Part shown: positions 23,980 to 35,384 of the stretch, one piece after another
Position numbering within the stretch: the first letter of the stretch is position 1
Layout of the letters: every line of letters starts with the position of its first letter
NCBI GenBank assembly: GCA_037957365.1
Contig: JARHVA010003169.1
Span: 1-64,000, forward strand
Direction: 5' to 3'
DNA: 64,000 bases
From: Torreya grandis
Taxonomy: Eukaryota; Streptophyta; Pinopsida; Cupressales; Taxaceae
The notes under the pieces: generated by a model
Told to the model about the DNA's origin: nothing
The model's database searches: none
Seen by the model: only the letters and a program-made list of their open reading frames with translations
Position numbers and translations under genes: made by a program

Positions 23980-25120
23980 AGAGTGGTATGTAATGTGTTG
24001 TGAGACAAAAACCAAGAGAGGTCCAATGCCCCAAGTTTATGTAAAGAGGTATCCCCCTCAAATCCGAAACCAATTTAGGATGAAGAGTGGGTAACGAGTT
24101 TGAAAGGTGGAGTAATGAATGGGATGGAGAGATAACAAATGAGAGCTAAGAGTGTGGATGTAAAACATGAAGTATATGGTTTACACTGACAGGGTGGGAG
24201 ATAATATAGAGAGAGATGCCCTAAGAAAAATCATGTACAAAATTACCACAGTTATGAATAAGTGGGCTTAAATAAAGGTTAATCAAGAGAATATATGATA
24301 GGGTTTGGCTAACTAAAGCATCTAGTATCCTATATAGTATGCATGTTACCTATAAATAGTTGTTCTCAAAAGAAGATATACTCTTAGGACCCACTGAGAT
24401 TAAATACCCAAAAAATGCATGCTTTATACAGGTAGTAGGACCAACAGGGGGTCTATATCCACAAACATAAAATGTAAAAGGAAAAATAATGGGATATGTG
24501 TGGCAAGGTAACAAGATTAGGCTTTGGAATAGGATTGGATGCATGAAAAAATACAAATGGTGGAAAATGGGTAGATTAATGCCAATTTTGAGGAAATTGA
24601 TGACAATCCACATAAATCAGTGCTGATCTAAAATAAATTGACATTGATTCCAAAGGTAAGTATATAATCAAATCTAACATGGAGATAACACAGTTACTAT
24701 TGACATGTGGCAATACAAGAACTTAAATTCGACAACTATTATGACATTTGGTATGATATAGATGAGTGATAGAGGTTAGCAGTAATGATGATGGTCTCAT
24801 GATGAGGTGGGACTTATTTTTATTTAAATTTTTTGGTTTTTTGTGTTTTATTTTGGTTTTTCAATTAGGGTTATGTGTATGGATTTTAGAGTAGTATGGT
24901 GACCTAGGAGTGGCATCAATTCTATTAAATCAGCAATAAGTCAAGAAAAATGTTGTTGATTCAATTGGAACATCATCAATAAAAAATGAATCAGCATTAA
25001 TTTGCTAAAAAAGGTGAATAAGTAAGGTAGAGTGTCTAAGGTTAAACTAAGCTAAAGTTTAGATTTTTTAAGGATTACATAGGATTTTGGTAATAATCAT
25101 GGACATTGTTGTAGTTGTAA
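23980..25120 (-). other. 3' internal non-coding region of element A
   Basis: Aligns in part with 40460-41730 of element B ('gtggtatg', 'atgccccaagtttat'). It holds several degenerate copies of a GATC-containing motif (for example near 24620-24655 and 24915-24975). No frame on either strand is conserved between A and B here. Confidence 0.55.
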
Positions 25121-26620
25121 GGCTGAGTACTATCTTTATTTGAGTAGTTACATGACTAATTGAGTGATGATTGGGCACATATGGAGGCCATGAGTTTAAG
25201 AAAATTGTGTTTTTATTGACACATTTATAGAGGCATGAGCCTATTTGTTAAATTATTATAATGATGTGATGCGACCATAGGGACATTTTAGTTACCTATA
25301 GGGGATATGACCATTATCGAGGAGGATATATATAGGATTCTAGACTTTAAGTATAGGGGGATCCTATTGTACCTATAGATGAGTGGGGTTGTGTAATAGT
25401 ATTAACACGACTATATGGTAGAGATGTCATGGATATAACCTTCAAAATAGGAGAATTTATGTTTGAGCCTTTATATGAGGTAGATATAGAGGGGAGGGGA
25501 ATATTATTGATGATCATGCTATCCATTTCATGCTATAACTTCCCAACTTTAGGTGGATGTAGGTTCCCATAGAGCCTCACAGGTCTTGTTCTAGACATGA
25601 TGGAGTAGTAGATAGTATTTATCTGAACCCTAACATTATTAGCATAGGTATATAGGTAGTTATGGGGTTGGAGGACCTAGAAGATATATGGATTAGGTGT
25701 GAACTTTAAATTTTAGTGTTGAGAATACGAGCACATCAGAGTGGTTTGAACCATTAGTACCCCATGGATATGTCACTATGATATTTCTTATAGTGTTGCC
25801 TTCCTTTGATAGAAGGAATATTTAGTATGAACTTATATAGGTGTTGTCACATGAGACCTAGTATATTATCAATGAGTCCTGAGGGAGTTATAAGATGGAG
25901 ATATCATTTGGAGGCCTTATGTCATAATTTTGGCATGGCCTGGGATAGAGGTAGAGCTGGTAAACATTTAGAGGGATACGTGTCTTACAGGGAGGAGGAT
26001 TCAATATGTAGATTTTTTCCATTTTGGGAGGGTGAGGAGACAATTTGGGATTATACAAGATATGCCATGGGCCCTGAGAGTGTATATATGGGATGATACA
26101 GAGCCTAGACTCCTAGATATAGATACTACAAATATTCTAATAGGATCTATGAAAGAGGCAATGAACATAGATGTAGATGATGTAGGGTGTACCCAAACAT
26201 ACTTAGTGAGGTGGTTAAGGTAGCTAAATGCCAGGAAAGAGAGGGTGGTACAACCTCGACAAGAGAGAGTAGATAAGGAGATGTAGGATGTAGAGGAAGA
26301 GGGAAGTGGATATGAAGAGGAGAGGGGAGAGGAGGGAAGAGAGGAAGAGGAGGAAATAGATGTCACATGGATTATTATGGAGAGGGATACACTGAGAGCC
26401 TAGTGCATTACTTTATAGGGACATGTGACCATAGCATATGGGGTACTCACTATTCTGTATATAGAGTGAGATGGCCTTTAGACTAGATTAGATGCTTTGC
26501 AAGTGGACTATGAGACCATATGACTGAGTCATGATCTAAAAGTTGAGGCTCAAGATAGATACTGCATAGAGAGGGATATCTTGTGATGAGGGGATGGAGG
26601 CTTCGTAAGGAAGATAGTTT
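25121..26620 (+). pseudogene. Antisense plant-mobile-domain-like ORF of element A
   Basis: On the strand opposite to gag-pol, broken frames encode a PMD-like (aminotransferase-like, MAIN/MAIL1-type) protein. The best piece (25806-26096) has GVIRWRYHLEALCHNFGMAW, then GRAGKHLEGYVSYREED and RFFPFWEGEE. After a frameshift near 26030 the motif MRRQFGIIQDMPWALRVYIW follows (from 26032). It matches the 'RQFG-xQ-xP' signature that ends the domain. An acidic EEEG/EERGEE tail lies around 26275-26350. The N-terminal part (25121-25800) is heavily stopped. PMD genes occur free in plant genomes and also inside transposons. Their role in retroelements is unknown. Orientation and position match the homologous ORF of element B, so it belonged to the family before the two elements split. 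Confidence 0.7.
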
Positions 26621-27903
26621 CAAGTGTGGTAGGCCAAGCATATGATAGGAAAGTATTGTGAGTGTATATAAGTACCAAGAACTAGCAGTTGAGATGCAAT
26701 ACTATGAGTAGATAGTACTAGATTTGCATCTAGATATTCCATGGTATGCCATCTGTTTGGCCACATAGGGTAGATCATCTAGATAAACACATATAGGTTT
26801 AGTCAACATAGGGAGTGTATCTTGTAGGAGAGATCAAAGGGTTGATATAAGAGGAGATGGGGGAGGAGATGGGAGTGGAGGTGGGGGTGGAGGTATTGGT
26901 AGAATCCATCAAAGCCATCTCTAGGTTATAAAATATCTCTTTTTGTACTTATTGTACTAGCTAAAGAGCCATACACTTTGTATATCAAGAATTATGATGT
27001 ACATTTGACTATTTATATATATAGATACATGATTTTGATTATGAGTTATGGTGTTCTATTTTATTATTTATGGATTATGGATCATTGAGTGGGTTCAAGA
27101 TGCTTTGTATTTAGATTATGTGATTATGAATTTAGCTAATTAGATGATGTGATAGTTTTATTGTCGATTAAAATGTTATGGATTTACATTAACATGTTTA
27201 TGGATCATGATTATGTGATTAGATTATTGATTAGATTAGATTATGGATTTATGTTATGTGATGCCATGGATTTAATTATGATATTCTTACACTATGATCA
27301 AGATATATGTGGTGATCCTATTTTTTAGATAATTAAATAGGATAATTTTGATTTATTTAAGATAAAGAGACACAAAGGTTTTATTGCTCACCATTGACTC
27401 GTACCACAACCCAAGAAAAATCTCTTATAATAATTGTATGTGCATCTTTAAATCATTGTTAATAAATATCATGATATCCTTGGTCAATGAAGTTCAAGAT
27501 CTAGGGATTTGAGATGGGTTTTTCTAGGGATTTGCTTAAATATTTTGATAAAAAGTGGATTTTTTAAGAAGACACTTTCACCTTGTATTCCTAAAACTAA
27601 GGCTGACCTTAGGACCCTTTTGTGTCAATTCATGTAGATTGATCAATGTGGGAAGTCTACTAATTTAGAGAAAGCTTATCAATATGTGAAGCTTTCTTGG
27701 GATATTTTATGCATGATAGTCATATTTCAAGGGAGTGGTCTATATTTGAGAGATGCTTTTTCAAATTAGTTGTCCTTCAAAGGATTAGTTTGCACTTTTG
27801 CTATTTTTTATGGATTTTACAATTGTCCTCCAAGGGATTAGTCTATTTTTCTTGCCTTTTTTATAGATGATTTTCTTTTCTTGGTCTTTGATCCTAGTGC
27901 TAT
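26621..27903 (-). other. Element A region between antisense ORF and insertion C
   Basis: Non-coding. 26960-27300 is extremely AT-rich, with repeated GATTATG/GATTATGGATT-type words also seen in B at 43600-43950. 27600-27900 aligns with B at 44190-44510 ('gaagctttcttgggatatt', 'caagggattagtctatt') and contains three or four spaced copies of a 'cc-tccaagggattagtct' motif. It stops at the duplication flanking element C. Confidence 0.55.
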
Positions 27904-29517
27904 TGTTGACATAGGAAATTACACCCTTGGCAAGGAGGTTGAACTCCTACCTTCTCCTCACAACATGGAAACTCCCCTCTCGCCTATGGGATTGAAGAAG
28001 CTGGAGGGGAGAGTCTCTAGATAAGTGCTAGCTCCCTTTGATGCATTGTGTTTGTTTTAGCAAGTGTTAAATACAGATATATAGATAGATATATAAAAGG
28101 GGGGGTGAAAAAAGGGAAAAAGATACAGGAAAACAAACCCACTCTAAAGAGGTGATGCACCAAAATAAGTCAACCTTCACACATCCACACTCAAAATCAG
28201 ACAAATACATACATACTCTACACACTTGGTAGAAGGACCAGGCTACAAGAGACTGGCAGGGAGGCTTTCATGAAAACATAAAAAATAGAAAATCACTGAG
28301 GTGCTGTGAAATGCACACTGTAACTTCGTCTATTATGGCCTTCCAAATGTCAGCTCTTCTCCTTTCAGCTACAAAAATGGCACCTTGTAGATAATAGGTA
28401 TGCTGGTGTTGAACCTATGAGAGCATCAAGAAACAATGACTAAACACAAAAACAAACACTCAAGACATACTCAGATATATCTATCCAAATGGAGGTAAAA
28501 CTACTTTTATTTGATTTAGGTGGAAATTTCACTAGGGCTATGCCTTAGCAAAATGTGGAAGATCCTTTTACAAATGACAAGTCTTTTAATATATAGGAGA
28601 AGCAAGGAGGCCATTTGGCGCTCCTTTTTTACAAGTGGCATACGTGTCCCTTCATTGGGAAGAGGAAAACACTATTGTCAATGTCATTTTTTTATAAGAG
28701 GCCTACTGGAACCATGTTATATAATCACCAAATTTGACTTTGGAATTTGAGCATTAATGTGGAAACACATACTGCACCTCTTTTTTGTAAATAGATTGAG
28801 ATTTTTCCCCTTTTGAATGCGCGAGCCATACCTTTTACTGTTTGTACCATCTAGGGATTTAATAGGCAATAAATCACCTTCCATTTGCCACTTAGACAGC
28901 CTCGTCCCATTCTACACCTTGTCATTCTCCTGCTCTATCACCTAGGATTTTGTCCTTTTCTTATCTTGTCTCTTCTGGTTCTTGGCCCTTGGTGGTGAAC
29001 ATTCAAGCAGGTCGCTGCATTCTAAGCTCCCTTTCCTTGGTTAGTGCTCTTTGATTTTGAAGACAAACAGCCATTTCTCTTTGTTAATTTTGATGTTTGT
29101 ATGGCCGTCATGCTTTGAACCCCAATAGCTATACGATTTTGCTAAATTTGGCATCCATTAGAACGTCCTTGGGTCCATTGGTTTTGTCTGCAGCTTACTT
29201 CCTTGGCCCTCTGCGGGCACTCTTTCCTTTGCTTTTTCCTTGGCACCCTTCGGCCCTCAAAATACCCCTTTGTCTTTTGGCCAAAAGTCCCCTGCAAGGG
29301 TACCTACCCTTCGGGGTCCTTCGGCGAGTCTTTCGTTGCTTGGACTACCTCCCAGGCTCCCGTAGACAAATTGTCTGCGAACAATTTTCCCAGGGCAATT
29401 TCCCTAGGTTGCTTGACTATGTGTATTTCCACAGACTTTTTCCATGGACATTTTCCTATAGAAAAAAGTCTACAAAAATTCTATCCACCCTCCGCTTTGG
29501 CTTTGAAGCTGTGCTTG

Positions 29518-29575
29518 AATTCCTTTAGACTTTTTGTCTGAAGGAATTCCTTCAGGCAAAAAGTATGAAGGAATT
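29518..29575. repeat. 58-bp near-perfect palindrome in left LTR of C
   Basis: Centred on GGAATTCC at 29546/29547. The outer arms are AATTCCTT...AAGGAATT and the inner arms CTTTTTG...CAAAAAG. Four mismatched pairs. Its counterpart at 34333-34390 has only one. Confidence 0.85.
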
Positions 29576-29689
29576 CAAGACTGAGTCCATTTTCAAACAA
29601 AAATGAACCTTAAACAAATTTGAGCCTTACCTAATTTTCCTTTATGAATGTTGAAGTGCCTACCCTTTAGAAGGGTACTGAACCTTTTA

Positions 29690-30130
29690 AACTGCCCTTC
29701 AGCCAAGGACATACCCTTAAACCAAGCCATTGAACCACAAATGGTTCAATAGTTCAAAGGTTCAACCAAGCACACCGATGGACTCTTGAACCAAGGTTGA
29801 TGACCTTCTTCATTCAACTTTTTGTTGAACTGAACTGTTAAACTGGACCATTGAACTAAACCTGTTAAACCAAAATGGTTCAATGATTTAATTAGTTCAA
29901 CCATTGAATGTCGATAAACCTCCTTTGCTGATTAAACCATCCTCTTTGAACCAAGAGATCAAATCAAGCTGTTGAACTTCTTCCATTGAACCAAGCCCAT
30001 TGAACCAAACCCATTGAACCAAAAATGGTTCAATGGTTTAATGGTACGATGGTTCAACACTGCTGAACCAAGATGCTTGAACTGAGCGATGGATGAACCA
30101 AGTGCCGATTAAACCAAGGGGCTGAACCAA
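29690..30130. repeat. TTGAACC/GGTTCAA word cluster in left LTR of C
   Basis: More than twenty copies of 'gaacca', 'ttgaacc' or the reverse 'ggttcaa' in about 440 bases. They include back-to-back pairs such as 'ttgaaccaaaaatggttcaa' that can fold into small hairpins. Confidence 0.8.
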
Positions 30131-30277
30131 AGAGCGATGGTCTTGAAGACTGAACTGAGGCTTAAACTATGGCCAAATGAAAGCTATGTTGAACTTATGC
30201 AATCCAAAGATGACTGGCATTAAATAGCAGGGGAAGAAGGTGACCAAAATTTTGCCTATGGGCAAAATTGGTCAACA

Positions 30278-30690
30278 GATTGGTGACTCATAGGGGAAGC
30301 ATGCCTGCTATGCTTAGAAGCCAGTTGCCTTGCAGTCCATTGGGCATAGAGTCAAATGCAACTATGAAAGAGTTATCAATATCACCAAAGATTCGAGAAT
30401 CAAATATGAAGCCTTTTACCCCACACGTGAAGGGAAACACACAAGGCTAAAAACATTACTTGTGTAACTACACTTAGGGAAAGCAGGAAAAGAAACTAAA
30501 AACAAACTACTATATACAGCTAACTAGGTATTCTCACCTCCCTCCTAGATTGAAGGGAAATTTTCTTAAGTCCCCTTCCTAGTAAGAAGACTTACGGCGC
30601 TAGGTAAGTAGCTGAATGAAAAGGAGATTTGGTGACCTACTCCTCTTGCCTGTCACTTGAGTTGGCTTGTATCTAAGTGGATCAAAATCA
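30278..30690 (-). other. 3' internal non-coding end of element C
   Basis: Lies between the acidic ORF and the left LTR. No purine tract abuts the LTR on the minus strand; the nearest pyrimidine run on the + strand is at about 30535-30550. No coding signal recognised. Confidence 0.5.
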
Positions 30691-32581
30691 AACATGCTTC
30701 CAATGCATATATACTATGCTTGTCCTTAAAAGCCTATTAAATGCTGGTCCCTTATATTGGTGCTCCACACCAAGAAATCAATGGCTGCTGGCTCATCACC
30801 ATAAGCCCTTTGATCTGCACATTCCTTATGTAATATATCATGGTCTGGCCTATTTTCTTTTGCCTCATTGAAAATCCTATCAGACTCATCCTCTGCTTCC
30901 TCTTGGCCTTCTTGAAGAAGGATGACTGTGGTGATGTCTGAAATGGACTCACCAAATAATTGCTCATCCCACAGAACATCACCCCTCTATTCAAAACTTT
31001 CTTCTTCAAAGTTTTCCTCAAGGAAGACAGACCTCTCTTTTTCCTCCTCAAAGATTAGGATCTCAGCGTAGTCATCTTCATCATCAAAATAGTAAGGAAT
31101 TCATTAAACAGAGGGGAAGAGAGCTCACCATGCATTTGTTCCTCCTAGTATTGCTGGAACATTTGCATATACGCAAGACCTATATCTTCTCCATTGTTGA
31201 TAAGGTCTTCACAAGGAGCATCAATGATGATTTCTTCTTTGTTGTCGCTCATGACAGCCTCTTGAAGAACTATAGATTAGTTTTTTTTCTCCTCACCTGT
31301 CTCTTGTAAAACAGGTTCCTCCTTGAGAAGGGGTGAAGTGGAAAATACATGTGGAAGAGGAGGCAGTCCTTGAGCTAGAATCAAATGATTCTCCTCCTTC
31401 CATTTGATCAGCACTTCATCAATGTCAGGTATGGCCTGATATTTCTCTTGGAAGTGTGTAGATGGGGTGTGCTCAGACATGAAATGTACTATTTGGTCTG
31501 AGCCATCCATCACACATTGGTTGAGGAATTTCTCTCTGAACTCCAACTCTGCAATTCTCCTAGCCAGATCTTCTTGAAAAAGCCTTCCCTGGAGGTCGTC
31601 AGCATTAGCACCAGTAGGAAAAGTCTCAGCTTCTTCAAGGTTTTGAGAAAAACCTTGCTTTTCCTCCTCCATTCTGCTCCATGATTTTACTATTTTCCCC
31701 CAATTTAAGATCTCTGAATTAGAATTTTGCTCCTATGAATAGGCAGCAACTTTGTTTTCTCCAAGGTCCTTGAGTTCCTCTGGAAGGTCTGGAAATTTTA
31801 ACTCTCTTTCAAGAAGTAGCTTCATCCTAGCTTCTAAATCTTCAATTTGCTTGGCTAGGTTGTCCTAAAAGAGTATTTCTTGGAGGTCATCAACATTATC
31901 CTCTTCAAAGCTCTAAGCTGGTTTTTGGCAATCCTTCCTCCAACTCAGAATATGCACATCATGCTGAAGAACTTGAGGAGGTTGAGAAATGCAAGGGAAA
32001 GACTGTTGATGCACTGGAAGAGTCTTTAAAAGAGGGACGTGTTGGCTGGTGGTACTATTTTCAATGGGAGATTCACAATATGAGGAATTTAGAAGGTTCA
32101 TCTCCATGGGAAATTGTTCTGATGCCATCTAGTGTTGGAAAGCCAGGTGCACGGGATTGAGAGCGAATGCATTTGATGAGTTGGAGTGAGCAAGTGCAAT
32201 CTGATAGAAAGGATTTGGTGCAAAAGAGGGGGTTTTCTTCAGATTAGGAGGGGGCACACAAGGCTGTCTGCCTTGAACAAATGGATTTCTCCATTTTGTT
32301 ACCTCCTCTTCCATGGGTTGCAAGCCCTGTGCTTGCCTAAACAAACACTCTTCTTTATAGATCAGCTCCTGCTGATACCCGTACTGCTCTTCTAGTCTAT
32401 CAATTTCCATTGTCTTCTTAAATTCTAGTGCCACCTCCCTTAATGTTTTAGGACAACTAGGAGAGCTACTTGAGGGGATTGCATAAATATCTGGATCTTG
32501 ATTATATTCACATGAAGGGAAATAAGACCCATGATTTTGAGTAAAGGAAATATACATACAAGAAATGATTTTTAATGGCAC
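30691..32581 (-). pseudogene. Acidic Gag-like protein of element C
   Basis: One minus-strand frame runs from ATG at 32581 to about 31090, broken only by scattered stops (for example TAG at 32131-32129, and others near 31910 and 31270). After a frameshift near 31080 it continues in another frame to about 30690. The first part has Pro/Ser-rich sequence and a Glu/Gln-rich probable helix (EFKKTMEIDRLEEQYGYQQE). The middle holds two related modules, DNVDDLQEILF...LAKQIEDLE (about 31895-31820) and ANADDLQGRLFQEDLARRIAELE (about 31605-31535). The tail is very acidic (FEEEKERS, FLEENFEEESFE, GQEEAEDESD). No zinc knuckle and no pol motif are visible. Position after the primer site suggests a gag-type role, but no family is recognised. 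Confidence 0.6.
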
Positions 32582-32696
32582 CAGGCTGCTTAACCAGTGG
32601 ATTTAACTCAGAGTTGCTAGATGCTAAAAATACTTAATTTGTTGTAACAGGACTAGCATCAATCTTGATACATTACTGCATTGTCAAACTATGTGT

Positions 32697-32714
32697 CCCA
32701 TCAAGCGTGCCAAA
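32697..32714 (-). other. Primer-binding site of element C
   Basis: The + strand GTCCCATCAAGCGTGCCA (from about 32695) ends in CCA like a tRNA 3' end and lies two or three bases from the right LTR. The 18-mers next to the LTRs of A and B share GTCCCA...TGCCA, so all three may use related tRNA primers. I cannot name the tRNA from memory. Confidence 0.6.
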
Positions 32715-34332
32715 ACTATTGACACAATAAATTGCACCCTTGGCAAGGAGGTCAAACTCCTACCTTCTCCTTGCAACATGGAAACTCCCCTCTCACCTAT
32801 GGGACTGGCGAAGCTGGAAGGGAGAGTCTCTAGATAAGGGCTAGCTCCCTTTGATGCATCACGTTTATTTTAGCAAGTGCTAAATATAGATATATAGATA
32901 GATATATAAAAGTGGGGGTGAAAAGGGAGAAAGATATAAGAAAACAAATCTACTCTAAAGAGGTGATGCACCAAAATAAGTTGACCTTCACACATCCACA
33001 CTCAGAATCAGACAAATATATACATACTCTACACACTTGGCAAAAGGACTAGGCTACAAGAGACTGGCAAGGAGGCCTTCATGAAAACACAAGAAATAGA
33101 AAATCACTGAGGCACTGTGAAATGCACACTGTAAGTAACTTCCTCTATTTTAGCCTTTTAAATGTCAGCTCTTCTCATTTCATAAATAGAAATGGCACCA
33201 TGTAGATAACAAGTATGCTGGTGTTGAACCTGTGAGAGCATCAAGAAACAATGAGTAAACACAAAAACAAACACTCAAGACATACTCAGATATATCTATC
33301 TAAATGGAGGTAAAACTACTTTTATTTGATTTAGGTGGAAATTTCACTAGGGCTACGCCTTAACAAAATGTGGAAGATCCTTTTACAAATGACAAGTCTT
33401 TTAATATATAGGAGAAGTAAGGAGGCCATTTGGCACTCCTTTTTTACAAGTGGCATACGCGTCCCTTGATTGGGAAGAGGAAAACACTATTGTCGATGTC
33501 ATCTTTTCAGAAGAGGCATGCTGGAACCATGTTGTATAATCACCAAATTTGACTTTGGCATTCAAGCATTAATGTGGAAACATAGACTACACCTCTTTTC
33601 TACAAATAGATTGAGATTTGTCCCCTTTTGAATGCGCGGGCCATACCTTTTGCTATTTGCACCATCTGGGGATTTAACAGGCAATAAATCACCTTCCATT
33701 TTCCACTTGGATGGCCTTGTCCCTTTTTGCACCTTGTCATTCTCCTGCTCTATCACCTGGGATTTTGTCCTTTTCTTATCTTGTATCTTCTGGCTTCTTG
33801 GCCCTTAGGGGCAAACATTTAGGTGGGTCGCTGCATTCTAAGCTCCCTTTCCTTAGTTAGCACTCTTTGCTTTTGAAGACAAACAACCATTTCTCTTTGT
33901 TAATTTTGACATTCGTATGGATGTCATGCTTTGAACCCCAATGGCTATACGGTTCTACTAAATTTGACATCCTCTAGAACATCCTTGGGTCCATTGGCTT
34001 TGTCTACGACTTACTTCCTTGGCCCTCCACGGGCACTCTTTCCTTTGCTTTTTCCTTGGCACCCTTCGGCCCTCAAAATGCCCCTTTGTCTTTTGGCTGA
34101 AAGTCCCCCGCAAGGGAACCTGCCCTTCGGGGTCCTTCGGTGAGTCTTTGGTTTCTTGGACTACCTCCTGGGTTCCCACAGACAAATTGTCTACAAAAAA
34201 TTTCCCTGGGTCAATTTCCCCAAGTTGCTTGACTATGTGTATTCCGCAGACTTTGTCTGTGGACATTTTCTTGTGGACAAAAGTCCACAAAAAATTCATC
34301 TACCCTTCACTTTGGCTTTGAAGCTACGCTCG

Positions 34333-34390
34333 AATTCCTTTAGACTTTTTGTCTGAAGGAATTCCTTCAGGCAAAAAGTCTAAAGGAATT
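34333..34390. repeat. 58-bp palindrome in right LTR of C
   Basis: Centred at 34361/34362 on GGAATTCC. The two 29-base arms pair with a single mismatch (T opposite G). The structure is kept in both LTRs, better here than in the left copy. Confidence 0.88.
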
Positions 34391-34499
34391 TGGGACTGAG
34401 TCCATTTTCAAACAAAAATTAACTTTAAATGAATTTGAGCCTTACCCAATTTTCCTTTGCGAATGTTGAAGTGCCTACCCTTCGAAAGGGTACTCAACC

Positions 34500-34990
34500 T
34501 TTTAAACTGACCTTGGGCCAAGGACACACCCTTGAACCAAGCTGTTGAACCAAAAATGGTTCAATGGTTCAAAGGTTCAACCAAGCAGGTCAATGGACTC
34601 TTGAACCAAGGCCGATGACCTTCTTCATTAAAATTTTCGTTGAATCGAACCGTTGAACTAGACCATTGAACTAAACCCATTGAACCAAAATGGTTCAATG
34701 ATTCAATTGGTTTAGCCATTGAATGCCGACGAACCTCTTTTGTTGATTGAACCATCCTCTTCGAACCAAGAGATCGAACCAAGCTGTTGAATTTCTTCCA
34801 TTGAACCAAGCCCATTGAACCAAACCTGTTGAACCAAAAATGGTTCAACGGTTCAATGGTATGATGGTTCAACGCTACTAAACCAAGATGCTTGAACTAA
34901 GTGATGGATGAACCAAGTGTCGATTGAACCAAGGGACTAAACCAAAAAGTGATGGTCTTGAAGACTAAACTGAGGCTTGAACTATGGCCG
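34500..34990. repeat. TTGAACC/GGTTCAA word cluster in right LTR of C
   Basis: Same dense field as at 29690-30130, with many 'ttgaacca' and 'tggttcaa' words in both orientations. Confidence 0.8.
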
Positions 34991-35092
34991 AATGAAAGCT
35001 ATGTTGAACTTATGCAATCCGAAGATGACTAGCATTAAACAACAGGGGAAGAAGGTGATCGAAATTTTGCCTGTGGGCAAAATTGGTCAACA

Positions 35093-35384
35093 GTTATCAA
35101 TTTCTTATGGATTGGATTTAGGCATCCTAGAATAGTTTCCAAAGACTTATTGTATAAGATGATACCTTTATTCCAAAAATGAACTACTAATGTGATAGGG
35201 AAGGGTTTCAAGAAATAATGATTTGGGGATCCTTCTTATTATAGGCAGAGCTTATCTAATTAGAGCATGCTATGAATAAAGCTAGGGTATTTGTATTCAA
35301 GGTTAGGATAGACATGTTTCTAGATAACCACGTGACTCCATATATAATTATTTGATGCAGGAGCATCACTCTAAGAGCTAGTTG
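35093..35384 (-). other. Element A segment between insertions C and D
   Basis: Aligns with B at about 44510-44790 ('ataaccacataactc' versus 'ataaccacgtgactcc', then 'attatttg'). It is the non-coding stretch downstream of integrase. No gene. Confidence 0.55.

Larger units (their letters stand above)
27904..30277 (-). repeat. Element C LTR, left
   Basis: Starts TGTTGACATAGG and ends TTGGTCAACA on the + strand, an inverted 6-base terminus. It is GC-richer than its surroundings at 28800-29500 (for example 'ggggtccttcggcgag'). It also holds a 58-base palindrome (29518-29575) and a dense field of TTGAACC words (29690-30130). Open frames of up to 143 codons at 29097-29541 overlap in two frames and are not preserved equally in the other LTR, so I do not call them genes. 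Confidence 0.88.
27904..35092 (-). mobile_element. Element C: non-autonomous LTR retrotransposon (LARD-like)
   Basis: LTRs of 2374 and 2376 bases flank a 2.4-kb interior. The ends are TGTTGA...TCAACA. The flanks are GCTAT (27899-27903) and GTTAT (35093-35097), a 5-bp duplication with one C/T change. Near-equal LTR lengths and clearly closer LTR similarity than in A, B or the chromovirus suggest the youngest insertion. A primer site of the A/B type next to the right LTR puts it on the minus strand. The interior encodes one acidic protein and no protease, RT, RNase H or integrase, so it would have needed another element's enzymes. Confidence 0.85.
32717..35092 (-). repeat. Element C LTR, right (5' LTR in element orientation)
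   Basis: Starts TATTGACACAATAAATTGC (the left copy has TGTTGACATAGG) and ends TTGGTCAACA before GTTAT. It aligns with 27904-30277 throughout, including the GC-rich part, the palindrome and the TTGAACC field. Confidence 0.88.

Noticed and set aside
26001..26366. 121-codon Ser-rich minus-strand frame
   Set aside because: It is the reverse of the acidic, GA-rich tail of the antisense PMD-like ORF. Ser runs arise from GA repeats.
28076..28105. TATATAAAA in the left LTR of C as the element promoter
   Set aside because: It is on the + strand, while the element reads on the minus strand, and it lies close to the wrong end of the LTR.
29097..29541. Overlapping open frames of 143 and 112 codons
   Set aside because: They lie in the GC-rich part of an LTR of element C. 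The copy in the other LTR (33931-34356) breaks or changes both frames, and the peptides look like chance translation of repeats.
33958..34299. 113-codon minus-strand frame in the right LTR of C
   Set aside because: No counterpart of similar length in the left LTR and no domain pattern; low AT content there makes chance frames longer.
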